The position numbers and the translations under genes are program-made. 61,777 nucleotides of DNA from Candidatus Sabulitectum sp. (lineage in GTDB: Bacteria > Fermentibacterota > Fermentibacteria > Fermentibacterales > JCC-6). This document shows, in pieces, positions 42,777-52,148 of the stretch. Position 1 is the stretch's first letter; each line of letters starts with the position of its first letter. Location: positions 1 through 61,777 of the forward strand of contig JAIOSV010000105.1 of assembly GCA_021107435.1 (NCBI GenBank). Reading direction: 5' to 3'. Under the pieces are notes generated by a model that worked only from the letters and a program-made list of their open reading frames with translations, ran no database searches and was not told the origin of the DNA.

Positions 42777-43622
42777 ATGACTCTTGTCCTTTCAGGCAGA
42801 AAATACGCCGGGGTTGTAAAGGCTTCCCTGAAAAACAGGGTCAGTGATCTTCAGGGATTGCCGCCGGGTCTTACAGTAATAATGGTCGGTGATGATCCTG
42901 CCAGTAAGGTTTACGTTGCCGCCAAAGAGAAGGCTTGTAAAAAGGTCGGTTTTAACAGTCACGTAATTCACCTGCCGGCTGAAATATCAAAAGCTGATAT
43001 TCTTAGCGTTATTGACAGGCTGAACGCTGACTGTGCTGTTCACGGCATTCTGGTTCAGCTTCCTCTTCCTGATCACATTCCGGCTGGTCTTATAGCTTCA
43101 GCAGTATTGCCTGAAAAGGATGTTGACGGTTTTCACCCGGTGAACGTGGGAAGACTGTGGAGAGGCGAAGAAGGTCTTTTCCCATGTACGCCCTCCGGCA
43201 TTGTTGGTCTTCTTCACCATCATGATATTCGCATGTCCGGGAAAAAAGCCCTTATTGTGGGAAGATCCAACATTGTCGGGAAACCTATGGCTGCTCTTCT
43301 TCTCAGGGAAAACTGTACAGTGACTGTTGCGCACAGTCGTACCGCGGATCTTACCGGACAGTGCCGAGATGCTGACATTCTCATTGTAGCAGTGGGCAAA
43401 CCGGAAATGGTTCAACGAGACTGGGTGAAGCCTGGAGCGGTTGTTGTGGATGTTGGAATGAACAGAAACAGTGACGGAAAACTGGTTGGAGATGTTGCCT
43501 ACGACGATGTCTTTGCAGTTTGTTCCGCGATAACTCCGGTTCCCGGAGGTGTGGGCCCGCTTACAATTGCTTTTCTTCTTGAAAATACATTCAAAGCTAG
43601 AGCTAAACTGCTGGCAAAATAG
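42777..43622 (+). CDS. folD: Methylenetetrahydrofolate dehydrogenase/cyclohydrolase
   Basis: A 281-residue bifunctional FolD. GDDPASKVYVAAKEKAC contains the catalytic Lys of the Y-V-x-x-K motif; VQLPLPDHI, KDVDGFHPVNVGRLWRG, CTPSGIVGLL and VGRSNIVGKPMAALLL are all conserved. It interconverts methylene-, methenyl- and 10-formyl-tetrahydrofolate, feeding purine synthesis. ATG 42777 lies 10 bp after the rplU stop. A hairpin terminator follows at 43648. Confidence 0.96.
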   Translation: MTLVLSGRKYAGVVKASLKNRVSDLQGLPPGLTVIMVGDDPASKVYVAAKEKACKKVGFNSHVIHLPAEISKADILSVIDRLNADCAVHGILVQLPLPDHIPAGLIASAVLPEKDVDGFHPVNVGRLWRGEEGLFPCTPSGIVGLLHHHDIRMSGKKALIVGRSNIVGKPMAALLLRENCTVTVAHSRTADLTGQCRDADILIVAVGKPEMVQRDWVKPGAVVVDVGMNRNSDGKLVGDVAYDDVFAVCSAITPVPGGVGPLTIAFLLENTFKARAKLLAK

Positions 43623-43647
43623 TCATGTTGCGTTTATGCTGGAATCA

Positions 43648-43687
43648 GGGCAATCAAGTGCCGATTGTCCCGTTTCTTCTGTTTTTT
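43648..43687 (+). terminator. Intrinsic terminator after folD
   Basis: GGGCAATC (43648-43655) pairs with GATTGTCC (43663-43670) around a seven-base loop with one G-U pair, followed by the T-rich run CGTTTCTTCTGTTTTTT. It would end the rplU-folD transcript. Confidence 0.75.
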
Positions 43688-43694
43688 AAAACGG

Positions 43695-43721
43695 TTGACG
43701 AACCAATACGATTTATAGTAT
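43695..43721 (+). promoter_or_regulatory. Promoter candidate for the subtilase gene
   Basis: TTGACG at 43695-43700 and TAGTAT at 43716-43721 (spacer 15; the overlapping TATAGT gives 13). It follows the terminator and precedes the ATG at 43757. Spacing is shorter than ideal. Confidence 0.4.
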
Positions 43722-43756
43722 CTCTACACATATGATTAACTACAATTGGAGTGGCT

Positions 43757-46700
43757 ATGATTTTGTTTTCCATTTTGTTGCTGGCGTTCTTTTCCACTGC
43801 GGATTACCCTGTTGTTGAATCGGTTGATCTGCTTACCATTGAAGACCTGTCTTTATTGGGTTTTGAAGATCGGCAGAGTGTTCTTTTGCAATCAGGCACC
43901 GAATATATTCCGATAGATACCGAATCAGGTCCGCTTTTGACTAATCTCATTCCAGGTTCCACAGGAGATCTTGTTCTCGTTGAAGTTTACAGGTCTTTAA
44001 CTCCATACGATCTTGCTGTTCTTGATCAGGCGGGGTTGTGGCCAGTCGGCTTTGCTCCGGATGACAACAGTTTTGTTGCAGTGGTCGGGGAGAATCCGAC
44101 GCCGAATGCCCTTCGGGGCTCTGGATTTGTTAGAAGTATTACCCGATGGCGCTGGGAGGATGCAGTTCTGCCTCAAGATCGCCACTGGACCGGTGGGTGG
44201 CTTGTCGGAATGGCTCCCGGCTTTATCCCGCCCGTCGGCACAGTATTTTTAGAACACTGGTGGCTGGTTTCGGGTCCAGTGGAATCGGGCGCTCTTTCAG
44301 CAGTTCCCGACAGATCACAAACTGCCCGTTCCCATTCTCTCAATCCTCAGGCGGATGACAGTCGTCAGGTCAGCGGGTTTCCGGATCTGTGGACCTACTA
44401 CACAGGTCTTGGTGTACTGGTTGGCGTTCTTGACACCGGAGTCTGGTCTGAGCATCCGGATCTTGAAGGCGCAGTGGCAGCAGGTGTTCCGGATCTTACA
44501 GGTCACGGCACCGCTGTCTGTGGCGTTATTGCTTCAAGAGGAGAAGTTGATCTCGGCTGTGAATTCAATGGACGCGGAGGTGCGCCGGATGCTCAGGTTT
44601 ATGTGATTCAGAGGCCTGAATCAATGACACCTGCGCAATTTGCAGCGTTTTACACTGAATTCTCCTCAAACAACTGCTGCATTGTGAACAATTCCTGGGG
44701 GTTTGACGGATCGACTTCATACGATGGGTTCTGTCAAATCGTGGATACCTATTCAAGGAACGGCAGACTTTCAGTTTTCAGTTCCGGTAATAACCCTGTA
44801 CCCGGCGCAGTTCCTTCTCCAGCGATTTCAAGGAACGCGGTTACCGTGGGGGCGGTTACCTTTCTCCCGGACAGTGACGGGAATGTTCTTCTTGCCTCAT
44901 ACACTGGAAGAGGCCCTACAGCAGATGGAAGGCTTAAACCCGATATACTTGCCCCGGGAGGGGAGTTCCTCGAATCCACCATGGAGTACGGAGTTGCGAC
45001 AACAAATGCGCAGTATGGAGGCTTGTGGCTTGATGACCCGGTGAACCGATGGCCCGATGAACCTTCCTACACCCGGTTTGCCGGTACCAGTATGGCTGCG
45101 GCATTTGTTTCAGCTGCGCTGGCAATATGCGAGGAGAAGTACGGGGATCTTTTCAATCCGGAGGATGCGATGGCCATTTTAACAGCTTGCGCAATTCCAT
45201 TGAAGAGCAACACAGGATCTCCTGAATCCGGTTATGCCACATCTGCCAGCGGTTTTGGTCTTCTCGATGGATATCATCTTCCCGGTACCTACTTTTCGGA
45301 GGAAGTAGAGCGATTGCTGTGGATTAATTCCATCATCGTGGAGGGAACAGGGTCGAAACAATGGATGATGTATGTTCCTGCATACACCAGCTGGATGTCC
45401 GTAGGTCTTGGATACTCGGATGTTCCTTCAGTATCTCCTGATATTCAGGTTGATCTGGATATTACTCTGATTTCGCCCTCCAGTGTTGAATACAACTATC
45501 AGCTCCCCGCAGGTGTGACATCCCAGAGTCCTGTTGAAAGGATCGTAGTGGAGGCTCCCGAGCCGGGCGCATGGCATGTGAGGGTTTCCGGCGCATCATG
45601 GGCGGATCCCGGTAATCCACTGGAGCAGCAGCAGTTTGCCATCTCAGCCTACCGCTTTGCCAGGGATCCTGAACTCAATGTAACATTTCCCGTGGATACC
45701 ACTATTTACGCTCCTCCCGGCGGGGAGCTGACAATTCCAGTTTCAATTGCGAACATCGGAGGGTATGTGGCAGTGGGCGCATGGGCAACTCTCAATCCAC
45801 CTGCTGTTTTTTCCGGAGACGTCAACATCCCTGCGTTCATGGGTAATCTTGTTTATAAAAACTCCAGCGCGTCGGCAGAATTCACTCTGCAGTGCCCTGA
45901 TCAGCCGGGAACCCATATCGTTGATGTAGTTGCCGGCGCGGGCAACAGAGGGGTTGACGATGCTTACGGTCAGTTCACCATTATTCTGGCCTATCCGGAT
46001 CTGACTGTGTCTACTGCATCTCCTGATGCCTCTCCTCCTTTCGAAGTGGGACAGACTGTAGGGTTCAGCGTTATTGTCAGCAATGACGGCGAGGGTCCAT
46101 CTTCCGCGACTCAACTTGCCTACTACATTGCAGATGACCCGGATTCACTGGATCAGCCTGTTCTGCTTTTTGATGTGCCTCCACTGGAAAGCGGAGAAAC
46201 AGCTTCATTCAAAGGAGGTTACAGGTTTACATATTTCGATATAGGCAACAGATATCTGGTATCTGTGGTGGATCCCGATTCTCTTGTTGTTGAACATGAT
46301 GAAACGAATAACACCTCAGCTTACGGGTCATTCACTGTTACCGGTGAATTTGCTCCGCCTCAAAACCTTGTCGCTGTCAGTGGTAACAACGGCTTCATTC
46401 CGCTGAACTGGGATCCTCCAGAGGCTGCTGCTGACGGCAAAGGGCTGACTTCATACAGGATTTATAGATCCATCAGCCCTCTTTCACCTGAACCCGATCC
46501 GATTGCTGAATTCGGTACAGATACCGTATCATGGGCGGATTCCATGGTAGTGAATGGAATCGGTTACTATTACTGGGCTACATGTGTCTATTCGGATCCA
46601 GACGGAGAGAGCCAGTACAGCAATATGGCTTCTGCCACCGCGCAGGGTCCCAGCGGATCTCTGGGGGGTACCGTAACAGATGTTTATACAGGGCGGGATC

Positions 46701-47173
46701 TCGAGGATGTTGTTGTTTTTATTCTTGGTCTGGGAGTAACAGCTGTAACTGACAACGTCGGTTACTATTACTTCGAAGAAGTGCCAGTGGGAGCTGTTCC
46801 TCTTTGTGTAGATCAGGATCCATATATTGCGTTTTCCGACACTGCAGCGGTTGAGGAGAACCTTTACACTGAATTTGATATTGCTCTTGTCAGGAGTTTC
46901 CCGCTCAGGATGACTGTAATACCCACTCCTTTCACCCCAAACGGTGACGGAATAAACGATACAGCTTCGTTTGTCTGGCTCGCGGCGGAGGGCGCGGCTA
47001 TTAATCTTATCATCTTGAACATTGAGGGTGTACCTGTAAGGAACATCACCGGTGCGGAACCTGTGTGGGACGGACGTGATAATCTTGGGAATTCAGTACC
47101 GTCGGGAGTTTACGTTTTCCATGCCTCAGCTCCCGCAGGGGAGGTGACGGGAACAGTATGTGTAGCAAGATAA
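43757..47173 (+). CDS. Secreted subtilisin-like serine protease with FlgD/CHU_C-like tail
   Basis: An 1138-residue exported protein (ILFSILLLAFFSTADYP signal). The S8 catalytic triad is D226 (GVLDTGVWSEHPDL), H250 (TGHGTAVCGVIAS) and S445 (FAGTSMAAAFVSAAL), with the oxyanion Asn likely in NNSWGFDGS. Further domains: a proprotein-convertase-like beta region, CARDB-like repeats (PDLTVSTASPDASPPFEVGQ), a fibronectin-like segment (LVAVSGNNGFIPLNWDPPEA), a carboxypeptidase-regulatory-like domain (GSLGGTVTDVYTGRDLEDV) and a C-terminal tail (IPTPFTPNGDGINDTASFV, DNLGNSVPSGVYVFHA) of the FlgD-Ig/gliding-motility CHU_C type. GGAG sits five bases before ATG. It overlaps the barrel-OmpA gene by 16 bp. 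Confidence 0.9.
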   Translation: MILFSILLLAFFSTADYPVVESVDLLTIEDLSLLGFEDRQSVLLQSGTEYIPIDTESGPLLTNLIPGSTGDLVLVEVYRSLTPYDLAVLDQAGLWPVGFAPDDNSFVAVVGENPTPNALRGSGFVRSITRWRWEDAVLPQDRHWTGGWLVGMAPGFIPPVGTVFLEHWWLVSGPVESGALSAVPDRSQTARSHSLNPQADDSRQVSGFPDLWTYYTGLGVLVGVLDTGVWSEHPDLEGAVAAGVPDLTGHGTAVCGVIASRGEVDLGCEFNGRGGAPDAQVYVIQRPESMTPAQFAAFYTEFSSNNCCIVNNSWGFDGSTSYDGFCQIVDTYSRNGRLSVFSSGNNPVPGAVPSPAISRNAVTVGAVTFLPDSDGNVLLASYTGRGPTADGRLKPDILAPGGEFLESTMEYGVATTNAQYGGLWLDDPVNRWPDEPSYTRFAGTSMAAAFVSAALAICEEKYGDLFNPEDAMAILTACAIPLKSNTGSPESGYATSASGFGLLDGYHLPGTYFSEEVERLLWINSIIVEGTGSKQWMMYVPAYTSWMSVGLGYSDVPSVSPDIQVDLDITLISPSSVEYNYQLPAGVTSQSPVERIVVEAPEPGAWHVRVSGASWADPGNPLEQQQFAISAYRFARDPELNVTFPVDTTIYAPPGGELTIPVSIANIGGYVAVGAWATLNPPAVFSGDVNIPAFMGNLVYKNSSASAEFTLQCPDQPGTHIVDVVAGAGNRGVDDAYGQFTIILAYPDLTVSTASPDASPPFEVGQTVGFSVIVSNDGEGPSSATQLAYYIADDPDSLDQPVLLFDVPPLESGETASFKGGYRFTYFDIGNRYLVSVVDPDSLVVEHDETNNTSAYGSFTVTGEFAPPQNLVAVSGNNGFIPLNWDPPEAAADGKGLTSYRIYRSISPLSPEPDPIAEFGTDTVSWADSMVVNGIGYYYWATCVYSDPDGESQYSNMASATAQGPSGSLGGTVTDVYTGRDLEDVVVFILGLGVTAVTDNVGYYYFEEVPVGAVPLCVDQDPYIAFSDTAAVEENLYTEFDIALVRSFPLRMTVIPTPFTPNGDGINDTASFVWLAAEGAAINLIILNIEGVPVRNITGAEPVWDGRDNLGNSVPSGVYVFHASAPAGEVTGTVCVAR

Positions 47174-49131
47174 TAATTTTTGCATTGATTCTCACCCTTG
47201 CATCAACAGTACACGCGGATGTACTCAATCCCGGTGCTCGTGCCATGGGTATGGCCGGAGCTTTCATCGCTATTGCTGATGACGCCTGGGCTTCCTGGTG
47301 GAATCCTGCCGGTCTTCTTCGATCCGGCAGGCTGATGGTGGGAACCGAGTACACCAGCTTCTATCCGAATATGGATCTGAATTCGATAAATTACGGTGCT
47401 TTAGGGTACGTGCAACCTGTTACACGATTCTCCGCCTTCGGTCTGGGCGCAAACATTCTCAGCGCTTCAGATCAGTGCACTCAGGGAGAGGGGCTTCTTG
47501 CTCTGGCCTTCAGGCCCGGGATATTCCCTGTTTCTTTCGGTTTCACAGGACGATACATGTTCAGAGATTACGTGGACAACGAGTTTACTTCGTACGATCC
47601 GCTCTTTGCCGAAAGCGGTCTTCGAGCAAAAGCTGTTTCTGCGGATTTCGGCTTCCAGGCTGAGCTTGGCAGAAGGGTGACTCTCGCGGGGGTGGCCAGA
47701 AACCTTATTTCACCTGACATGGGTATTGGGGAAGAAGATGTACTTCCCATAGAGATATCCCTCGGAGCCGCGTTCTATCCAACATTCATCACGCCAGTCA
47801 TTCAAGTTGACTGGTCTATGGATGATGTGGATGGAGAAAAAGACATTGACTTTGCACTCGGGTTGGAGAAGTGGTTTGGAACTGCTTCCACCTGGGGCTT
47901 CAGAGCAGGTTACAGAGCCAGAACCCTTGGGAGAACTTCAGAACTTTCAGCGGGCTTATCCGCCAGGTATGAAGGTGCGCTTCCTGTTTCTTTTGACTAT
48001 GCTTTTGCCCTTCCCATGAACGATCTTCAATCAACATGGGGCAGACACAGGGGAGGGCTTACATTCAGGCTGGGTGGCACTGAATGGCTTGAAAACGAGC
48101 CCAGGGTTCCTCTCCCTCCGCTTGTTGACAGAAGGACGTGGGAAACTGGTACAGATCTGTACGAGATTTGTCTGTGGGCCAACAGGGATGTTCAGAACGA
48201 CTCGCTAACTATCGCGCAGTACGATCAGATACCGCTGAACAGCACACTTAAACTTGATGACAAACAGGTTCTTTATGCCTATTTTCCGTCCAGAGCCACT
48301 TTCGCGGAAGAGGACATCAGAGATCTTACAACAGGATTCAGGGTACCGAGGTACTGGCTTGAACAGAACAACCTTGAGCTGAGACTGCTTCGACTCTTCA
48401 GAGTTGAAGAAGACAACTCTCTGGTGAGAATGCCTGCGGCAATCATTGACGAGGATGAGGGATACTACTATTTCGAGGCATCACTGGATAGAATCGGAGA
48501 TTTCCTTATTTCCTCGAGAAACGCGGAACTGGTTATGGTTGAGCCGCAAACTGTGTATGGTGACGTGGACAGTGTGGACATTATTGAAGCCAGCCTGAGT
48601 TTCAGGGTAAGCAAAGTATGGATGGACAGGAACAGAATTAATCCCGCGACTCTGGGGCTTACAAGGGTAAGAGGCGGTATTCCTCTGGATGTGAATTGCA
48701 GACAGATGGATGAGGATTTGAATTACCTGTATTACGAAACTGATCCTGTCAATCTTTTCCAGTTTATGATAGTCGCGCGGGAACGCGAGGGATTATCAAT
48801 GTCAACTATCTACTTTGACAATGCTATAGGCGACATTCGCCAAGATCAATATCCTGATCTGGACAGAGTAATTCAGACATTGAAGAACAACCCTGGCGTC
48901 TTCGTTTCTGTAGAAGGACACGCGGACAGTGACGGTACCTTTGGTTTTAACGATGGCCTTTCAACTGAGCGTGCAATGAACGTGGCTACATACCTTGAGA
49001 CTCAACTCAGTGACTACAACATTGAGATAGAGCCGATCTGGTTCGGAGAGAGAAGACCGGCAGCAGCCAACGATGATGAACAGGGAAGGTCACTGAACAG
49101 GCGGGTGGAAATCGTTATACTAAGAAGGTAG
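47158..49131 (+). CDS. PorV/PorQ-like outer-membrane barrel fused to OmpA C-terminal domain
   Basis: A 657-residue protein with a signal peptide (SKIIIFALILTLASTVHA). Residues ~20-300 begin NPGARAMGMAGAFIAIADDA and WASWWNPAGL, the typical start of the PorV/PorQ/UPF0164 beta-barrel family. A middle region of alternating strands follows (~310-540). The C-terminal ~120 residues are OmpA-like: FDNAIGDIRQDQYPDLDRVI, VSVEGHADSDG, then LSTERAMNVATYL and GRSLNRRVEIVI, with the Asp and Arg that bind diaminopimelate. PorV acts in type IX secretion, but no other T9SS component is in the window. It directly follows the protease and may be cotranslated. Confidence 0.82.
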   Translation: MCSKIIIFALILTLASTVHADVLNPGARAMGMAGAFIAIADDAWASWWNPAGLLRSGRLMVGTEYTSFYPNMDLNSINYGALGYVQPVTRFSAFGLGANILSASDQCTQGEGLLALAFRPGIFPVSFGFTGRYMFRDYVDNEFTSYDPLFAESGLRAKAVSADFGFQAELGRRVTLAGVARNLISPDMGIGEEDVLPIEISLGAAFYPTFITPVIQVDWSMDDVDGEKDIDFALGLEKWFGTASTWGFRAGYRARTLGRTSELSAGLSARYEGALPVSFDYAFALPMNDLQSTWGRHRGGLTFRLGGTEWLENEPRVPLPPLVDRRTWETGTDLYEICLWANRDVQNDSLTIAQYDQIPLNSTLKLDDKQVLYAYFPSRATFAEEDIRDLTTGFRVPRYWLEQNNLELRLLRLFRVEEDNSLVRMPAAIIDEDEGYYYFEASLDRIGDFLISSRNAELVMVEPQTVYGDVDSVDIIEASLSFRVSKVWMDRNRINPATLGLTRVRGGIPLDVNCRQMDEDLNYLYYETDPVNLFQFMIVAREREGLSMSTIYFDNAIGDIRQDQYPDLDRVIQTLKNNPGVFVSVEGHADSDGTFGFNDGLSTERAMNVATYLETQLSDYNIEIEPIWFGERRPAAANDDEQGRSLNRRVEIVILRR

Positions 49132-49159
49132 AAATGCTTTTACGGAGGGTGGGAAGTAT

Positions 49160-49519
49160 ATGAGCGCTACATCAATTGTTCTTCTTGTTGGGGTATGCAG
49201 TTTCTGGGTTGCAGCAGGAATGATGGCCGCCCTTTTTGGAAGAACCAGAAAAGCTCTTGAGAGTGTTGAGAAAACGCTTGAGAGGGTACGGAGTGATCTT
49301 TCACAACTGACACCGGTTCTTTCGGATACCTTCATGGAAATGGAAAAAACAGGCAGGGAGGTTGGGCAGACTGCTGCCGAAGTCAAAGTTCTTGCCAGAA
49401 GGGTCAATGCAGGTTCAGGAGCTTCTATTGTGAGCAGTACAGTGAATTACCTTCCAGCAGCTCTGACTGTACTGAAAATCATCAAGCCGCTGTTTGAGAA
49501 AAAGAAAAGCAGGAAGTAA
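49160..49519 (+). CDS. Small single-pass membrane protein (DUF948-like)
   Basis: A 119-residue protein: one N-terminal helix, ATSIVLLVGVCSFWVAAGMM, then a helical coiled-coil segment (KALESVEKTLERVRSDLSQL, EVGQTAAEVKVLARRV) and a Lys-rich end (KKKSRK). The plan resembles DUF948 proteins of unknown function. GGAGGG precedes ATG. Its TAA overlaps the next ATG (TAATG). Confidence 0.6.
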   Translation: MSATSIVLLVGVCSFWVAAGMMAALFGRTRKALESVEKTLERVRSDLSQLTPVLSDTFMEMEKTGREVGQTAAEVKVLARRVNAGSGASIVSSTVNYLPAALTVLKIIKPLFEKKKSRK

Positions 49520-50484
49520 TGAAAAACCTGTCTGCTGTTTTGTTTTTACTTCTGCTGCTTTCCTGTGTTTCCTGCAAACAGGATTCTCTTGGACCTGTTA
49601 ACGGAGTTCTTGTTGTGTACAGTGCTTCTCTTACTGAGTTCATCGATCTTGGCGGTCTTCAGGATCTTCATCTCATTGTGGAGACGGTGGATCCTGAAGA
49701 AGTTTTCAGTTTCTCATTCGCGGAAACAAACGAATTTCATGGAACGCTTAAAGCAAGAAGAGTGATTCTTCTTCTCCTCGATCCTTCTGAAATTCATCAG
49801 ATTCCTGGAAAGCTGGTGGAAAGCGATACAGGCATTTACAGTGCCCGGGACGTGTGGGCACTGAGTCAACAGGTATTTGCGGTGGTGGTTGATCCCGAGT
49901 CACCGGAACTTCCTGCAGAGCTTCCTGATATGCTGGAAGCTGCATATGATGATCAGATGCACGACTATATCTATGAAAGCTTTGTCAGCACCAGTATGAC
50001 TTCGCCGGAAAGAATGGATAGTCTTGCTGTACTTGGCTTTTCTCTGAATGTTCCAAAGTCATTTAGTGTAAGAATATGGACGCCGGATGACGGTTTTATT
50101 CAATACCAGAGGCAACCTGATGACGAGTGTCTTCTTCTTTTCAGCATAAGGATACTTGCTACTGATACGGAACTTACTGATTCAAATGCTGTTCTGGCCA
50201 GGGAAGCCATGGCTCGGCTTTTCTTTTACGATGCTTCTGCAGATTCTGTTGATCGGGTTAGAATTACCACTGTACCGATTAACCAGTACGGGCTGCCGGG
50301 CTGGGAGATTACCGGAGTCTGGCGCAACCCGGAATACCTGAATGCCGGCTCCTTTACAACCAGGGTCCTTGACTCCGGCGGTGAATGGTATATTCTTGAT
50401 ATGGAGGTTTATAATCCGGGCTACAGGAAAGAGCCATACTTGCGTGAGGGCTGGATCATCATGGATACGTTCCGTAAGGAGTAG
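49519..50484 (+). CDS. DUF4837-like lipoprotein
   Basis: A 321-residue protein with signal LFLLLLLSCVSC (lipobox SCVSC) and a mature domain with LNVPKSFSVRIWTPDDGFIQ and IRILATDTELTDS, then GLPGWEITGVWRNPEYLNAG and TRVLDSGGEWYILDMEVYNPG. This matches the DUF4837 family common in Bacteroidetes and relatives: a strand-rich domain with a W-x-N/R-x-G region before an I-Y-x-x-x-V-Y/N-P-G segment. Function unknown. It supports an FCB-group origin of the window. Confidence 0.7.
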   Translation: MKNLSAVLFLLLLLSCVSCKQDSLGPVNGVLVVYSASLTEFIDLGGLQDLHLIVETVDPEEVFSFSFAETNEFHGTLKARRVILLLLDPSEIHQIPGKLVESDTGIYSARDVWALSQQVFAVVVDPESPELPAELPDMLEAAYDDQMHDYIYESFVSTSMTSPERMDSLAVLGFSLNVPKSFSVRIWTPDDGFIQYQRQPDDECLLLFSIRILATDTELTDSNAVLAREAMARLFFYDASADSVDRVRITTVPINQYGLPGWEITGVWRNPEYLNAGSFTTRVLDSGGEWYILDMEVYNPGYRKEPYLREGWIIMDTFRKE

Positions 50485-50487
50485 AAA

Positions 50488-51141
50488 GTGCCACACATAG
50501 AAAGTGATATTCAGGATTTGTATCAGAAGTGGCTGTCCGGGCCAACACCGGCGCTTTGTGTCAGATTGGCAGGAAAGCTTCGTCATTCTGAGAGAAATAA
50601 AGAAGCGCTTGAAGTGGCCAGAGATGGGCTGGGCAGTTGGCCCGACAATATTTCTGTCAACGTTATTTTCGGAAGGTGTGCCCTCTCTGAAAAATTAGCA
50701 GATGAGGCTCTGAAGGCATTTGAGAAGGTTATTTCTATTGATCCTCTCAACCTGATAGCCATTAGAAGTCTCGCGGAAATCCATTACATCAATCGGATCT
50801 GGAACCGTGCAATTGAGCTCTTTGAAGAATATCTTTTTGAGTATCCGGGAGATCCTGAGATTGAAGAAATGCTGAAAAAGTCCCGGGAAAAGATGAAAGA
50901 AGCCGCAAGAGAAGCAAGGGTAACCGGACAGGATGTTGCTTATCCGGAGACCGGCAGGATGGCTTCCATACTTGCGGCACAGAAGGAAACAGATGGAAGC
51001 AGCGGTGCAGACGAGCGCAAGGAAGTTTCCACAGTTACATCTGATTCTATTGAACGTATGGACAGAGCTCCCAGAAGTTTGTTCAACCTGTTCACTCCCG
51101 AAGAGTGTGAGGAATTGGGGCTGTCGGCGTACGAGAAATGA
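50488..51141 (+). CDS. TPR-repeat protein
   Basis: A 217-residue cytoplasmic protein, GTG start with AAGGAG upstream. Helical repeats cover about residues 15-140: ALEVARDGLGSWPDNISVN, AFEKVISIDPLNLIAIRSLA and AIELFEEYLFEYPGDPEIEE. The C-terminal 70 residues are charged and end in a short conserved-looking segment, RSLFNLFTPEECEELG. The stop overlaps aroQ by ATGA. No partner can be named from sequence. Confidence 0.72.
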   Translation: MPHIESDIQDLYQKWLSGPTPALCVRLAGKLRHSERNKEALEVARDGLGSWPDNISVNVIFGRCALSEKLADEALKAFEKVISIDPLNLIAIRSLAEIHYINRIWNRAIELFEEYLFEYPGDPEIEEMLKKSREKMKEAAREARVTGQDVAYPETGRMASILAAQKETDGSSGADERKEVSTVTSDSIERMDRAPRSLFNLFTPEECEELGLSAYEK

Positions 51142-51575
51142 GTAGAGTAGCCATTTTCAACGGGCCTAATCTGGCTTCACTGGGTATCCGAGAGCCAATG
51201 ATTTACGGTTCTACTTCAGCGCTGGAACTTGAATCCCTGCTTGCTTCGTGGGGCAGGAAGGCAGGGTTTGATGTTTTATTCAAGCAACTTAATCTTGAAG
51301 GGCGGATGGTTACCGCCATTAATGATGCTTCTGAGCGTGTTGATGCATTAATAATCAATCCGGGCGGGCTTTCACACACATCTGTTGCCGTGCTTGATGC
51401 AATGCGCGCTTTCAGTGGCCCTGTGGTGGAGGTTCACATCTCTCAGATACACAAAAGGGAACCATACAGACACAGAATGCTCACTGCCGGAGGTGCTGAA
51501 GTTGTTATTTCCGGTGCTGGTATTCGCGGATATTTTTTGGCAATAGAAACAGTAAAAGAATTGTTGCGGAGGTAA
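51138..51575 (+). CDS. aroQ: 3-dehydroquinate dehydratase, type II
   Basis: A 145-residue AroQ. FNGPNLASLGIREPMIYG has the conserved NGPN-L and the catalytic Tyr of the REP-x-x-YG motif; NLEGRMVTAIND, IINPGGLSHTSVAVLDAM and VEVHISQIHKREPYRH follow, the last with the His and Arg of the active site. It converts 3-dehydroquinate to 3-dehydroshikimate in the shikimate pathway. Small deviations (NPGG for NPGA, QLNLEG for Q-S-N-x-E-G, HISQ for HxSN) are conservative. No other aro gene is nearby; efp follows, as in many genomes. Confidence 0.92.
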   Translation: MSRVAIFNGPNLASLGIREPMIYGSTSALELESLLASWGRKAGFDVLFKQLNLEGRMVTAINDASERVDALIINPGGLSHTSVAVLDAMRAFSGPVVEVHISQIHKREPYRHRMLTAGGAEVVISGAGIRGYFLAIETVKELLRR

Positions 51576-51582
51576 GCAATTA

Positions 51583-52143
51583 ATGGCGACATCTAACGAT
51601 TTCAGAAGAGGCATGGTTCTGGATATTGATGGTAAATACTATCAGATAACAGAGTTTCAGCATGTCAATCCAGGCAAAGGCGCCGCCTTTGTCCGATCAA
51701 AGATGAAGGATGTTATTCAGGGAAAAGTGATAGAGAAAACCTGGCGGGCAGGAGAGAAGGTTACAGAAGTCAGGCTGGAAAGAAGAGTTTACCAGCTTTT
51801 GTATCACACAGATGATTCGTATACCGTTATGGATCCCGGAACCTATGAGCAGATGGATCTTTCCGGAAAGCTGGTTGGTGATGCTGCCAACTTCATTACG
51901 GATAACTGCCAGGTTGATGTACTTTCCGTTGGTGATAAGCCCATTATGGTTGAGGCTCCCAACTTTGTTGAACTTATAATTACAAAGTCTGATCCCGGTT
52001 TAAAGGGAGATACAGCAACCGGAGGAACAAAACCCGCAACCCTGGAAACTGGTGTTGTTGTTCAGGTTCCTCTGTTTGTAAAGGAAGGCGAGAAGATCAG
52101 AGTTGACACCCGAACCGGTCAGTACATGGAAAGGGTTAAGTAA
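51583..52143 (+). CDS. efp: Elongation factor P
   Basis: A 186-residue EF-P. RRGMVLDIDGKYYQITEF opens the first KOW-like domain; HVNPGKGAAFVRSK contains the tip Lys (K32) that is modified in many bacteria; GDTATGGTKPATLETG is the conserved C-terminal-domain signature. It relieves ribosome stalling at proline stretches. The K-type tip residue suggests an EpmA-like or other lysine modification; no modification enzyme is in the window. ATG 51583 is 7 bp after the aroQ stop. Confidence 0.97.
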   Translation: MATSNDFRRGMVLDIDGKYYQITEFQHVNPGKGAAFVRSKMKDVIQGKVIEKTWRAGEKVTEVRLERRVYQLLYHTDDSYTVMDPGTYEQMDLSGKLVGDAANFITDNCQVDVLSVGDKPIMVEAPNFVELIITKSDPGLKGDTATGGTKPATLETGVVVQVPLFVKEGEKIRVDTRTGQYMERVK

Positions 52144-52148
52144 AATTG

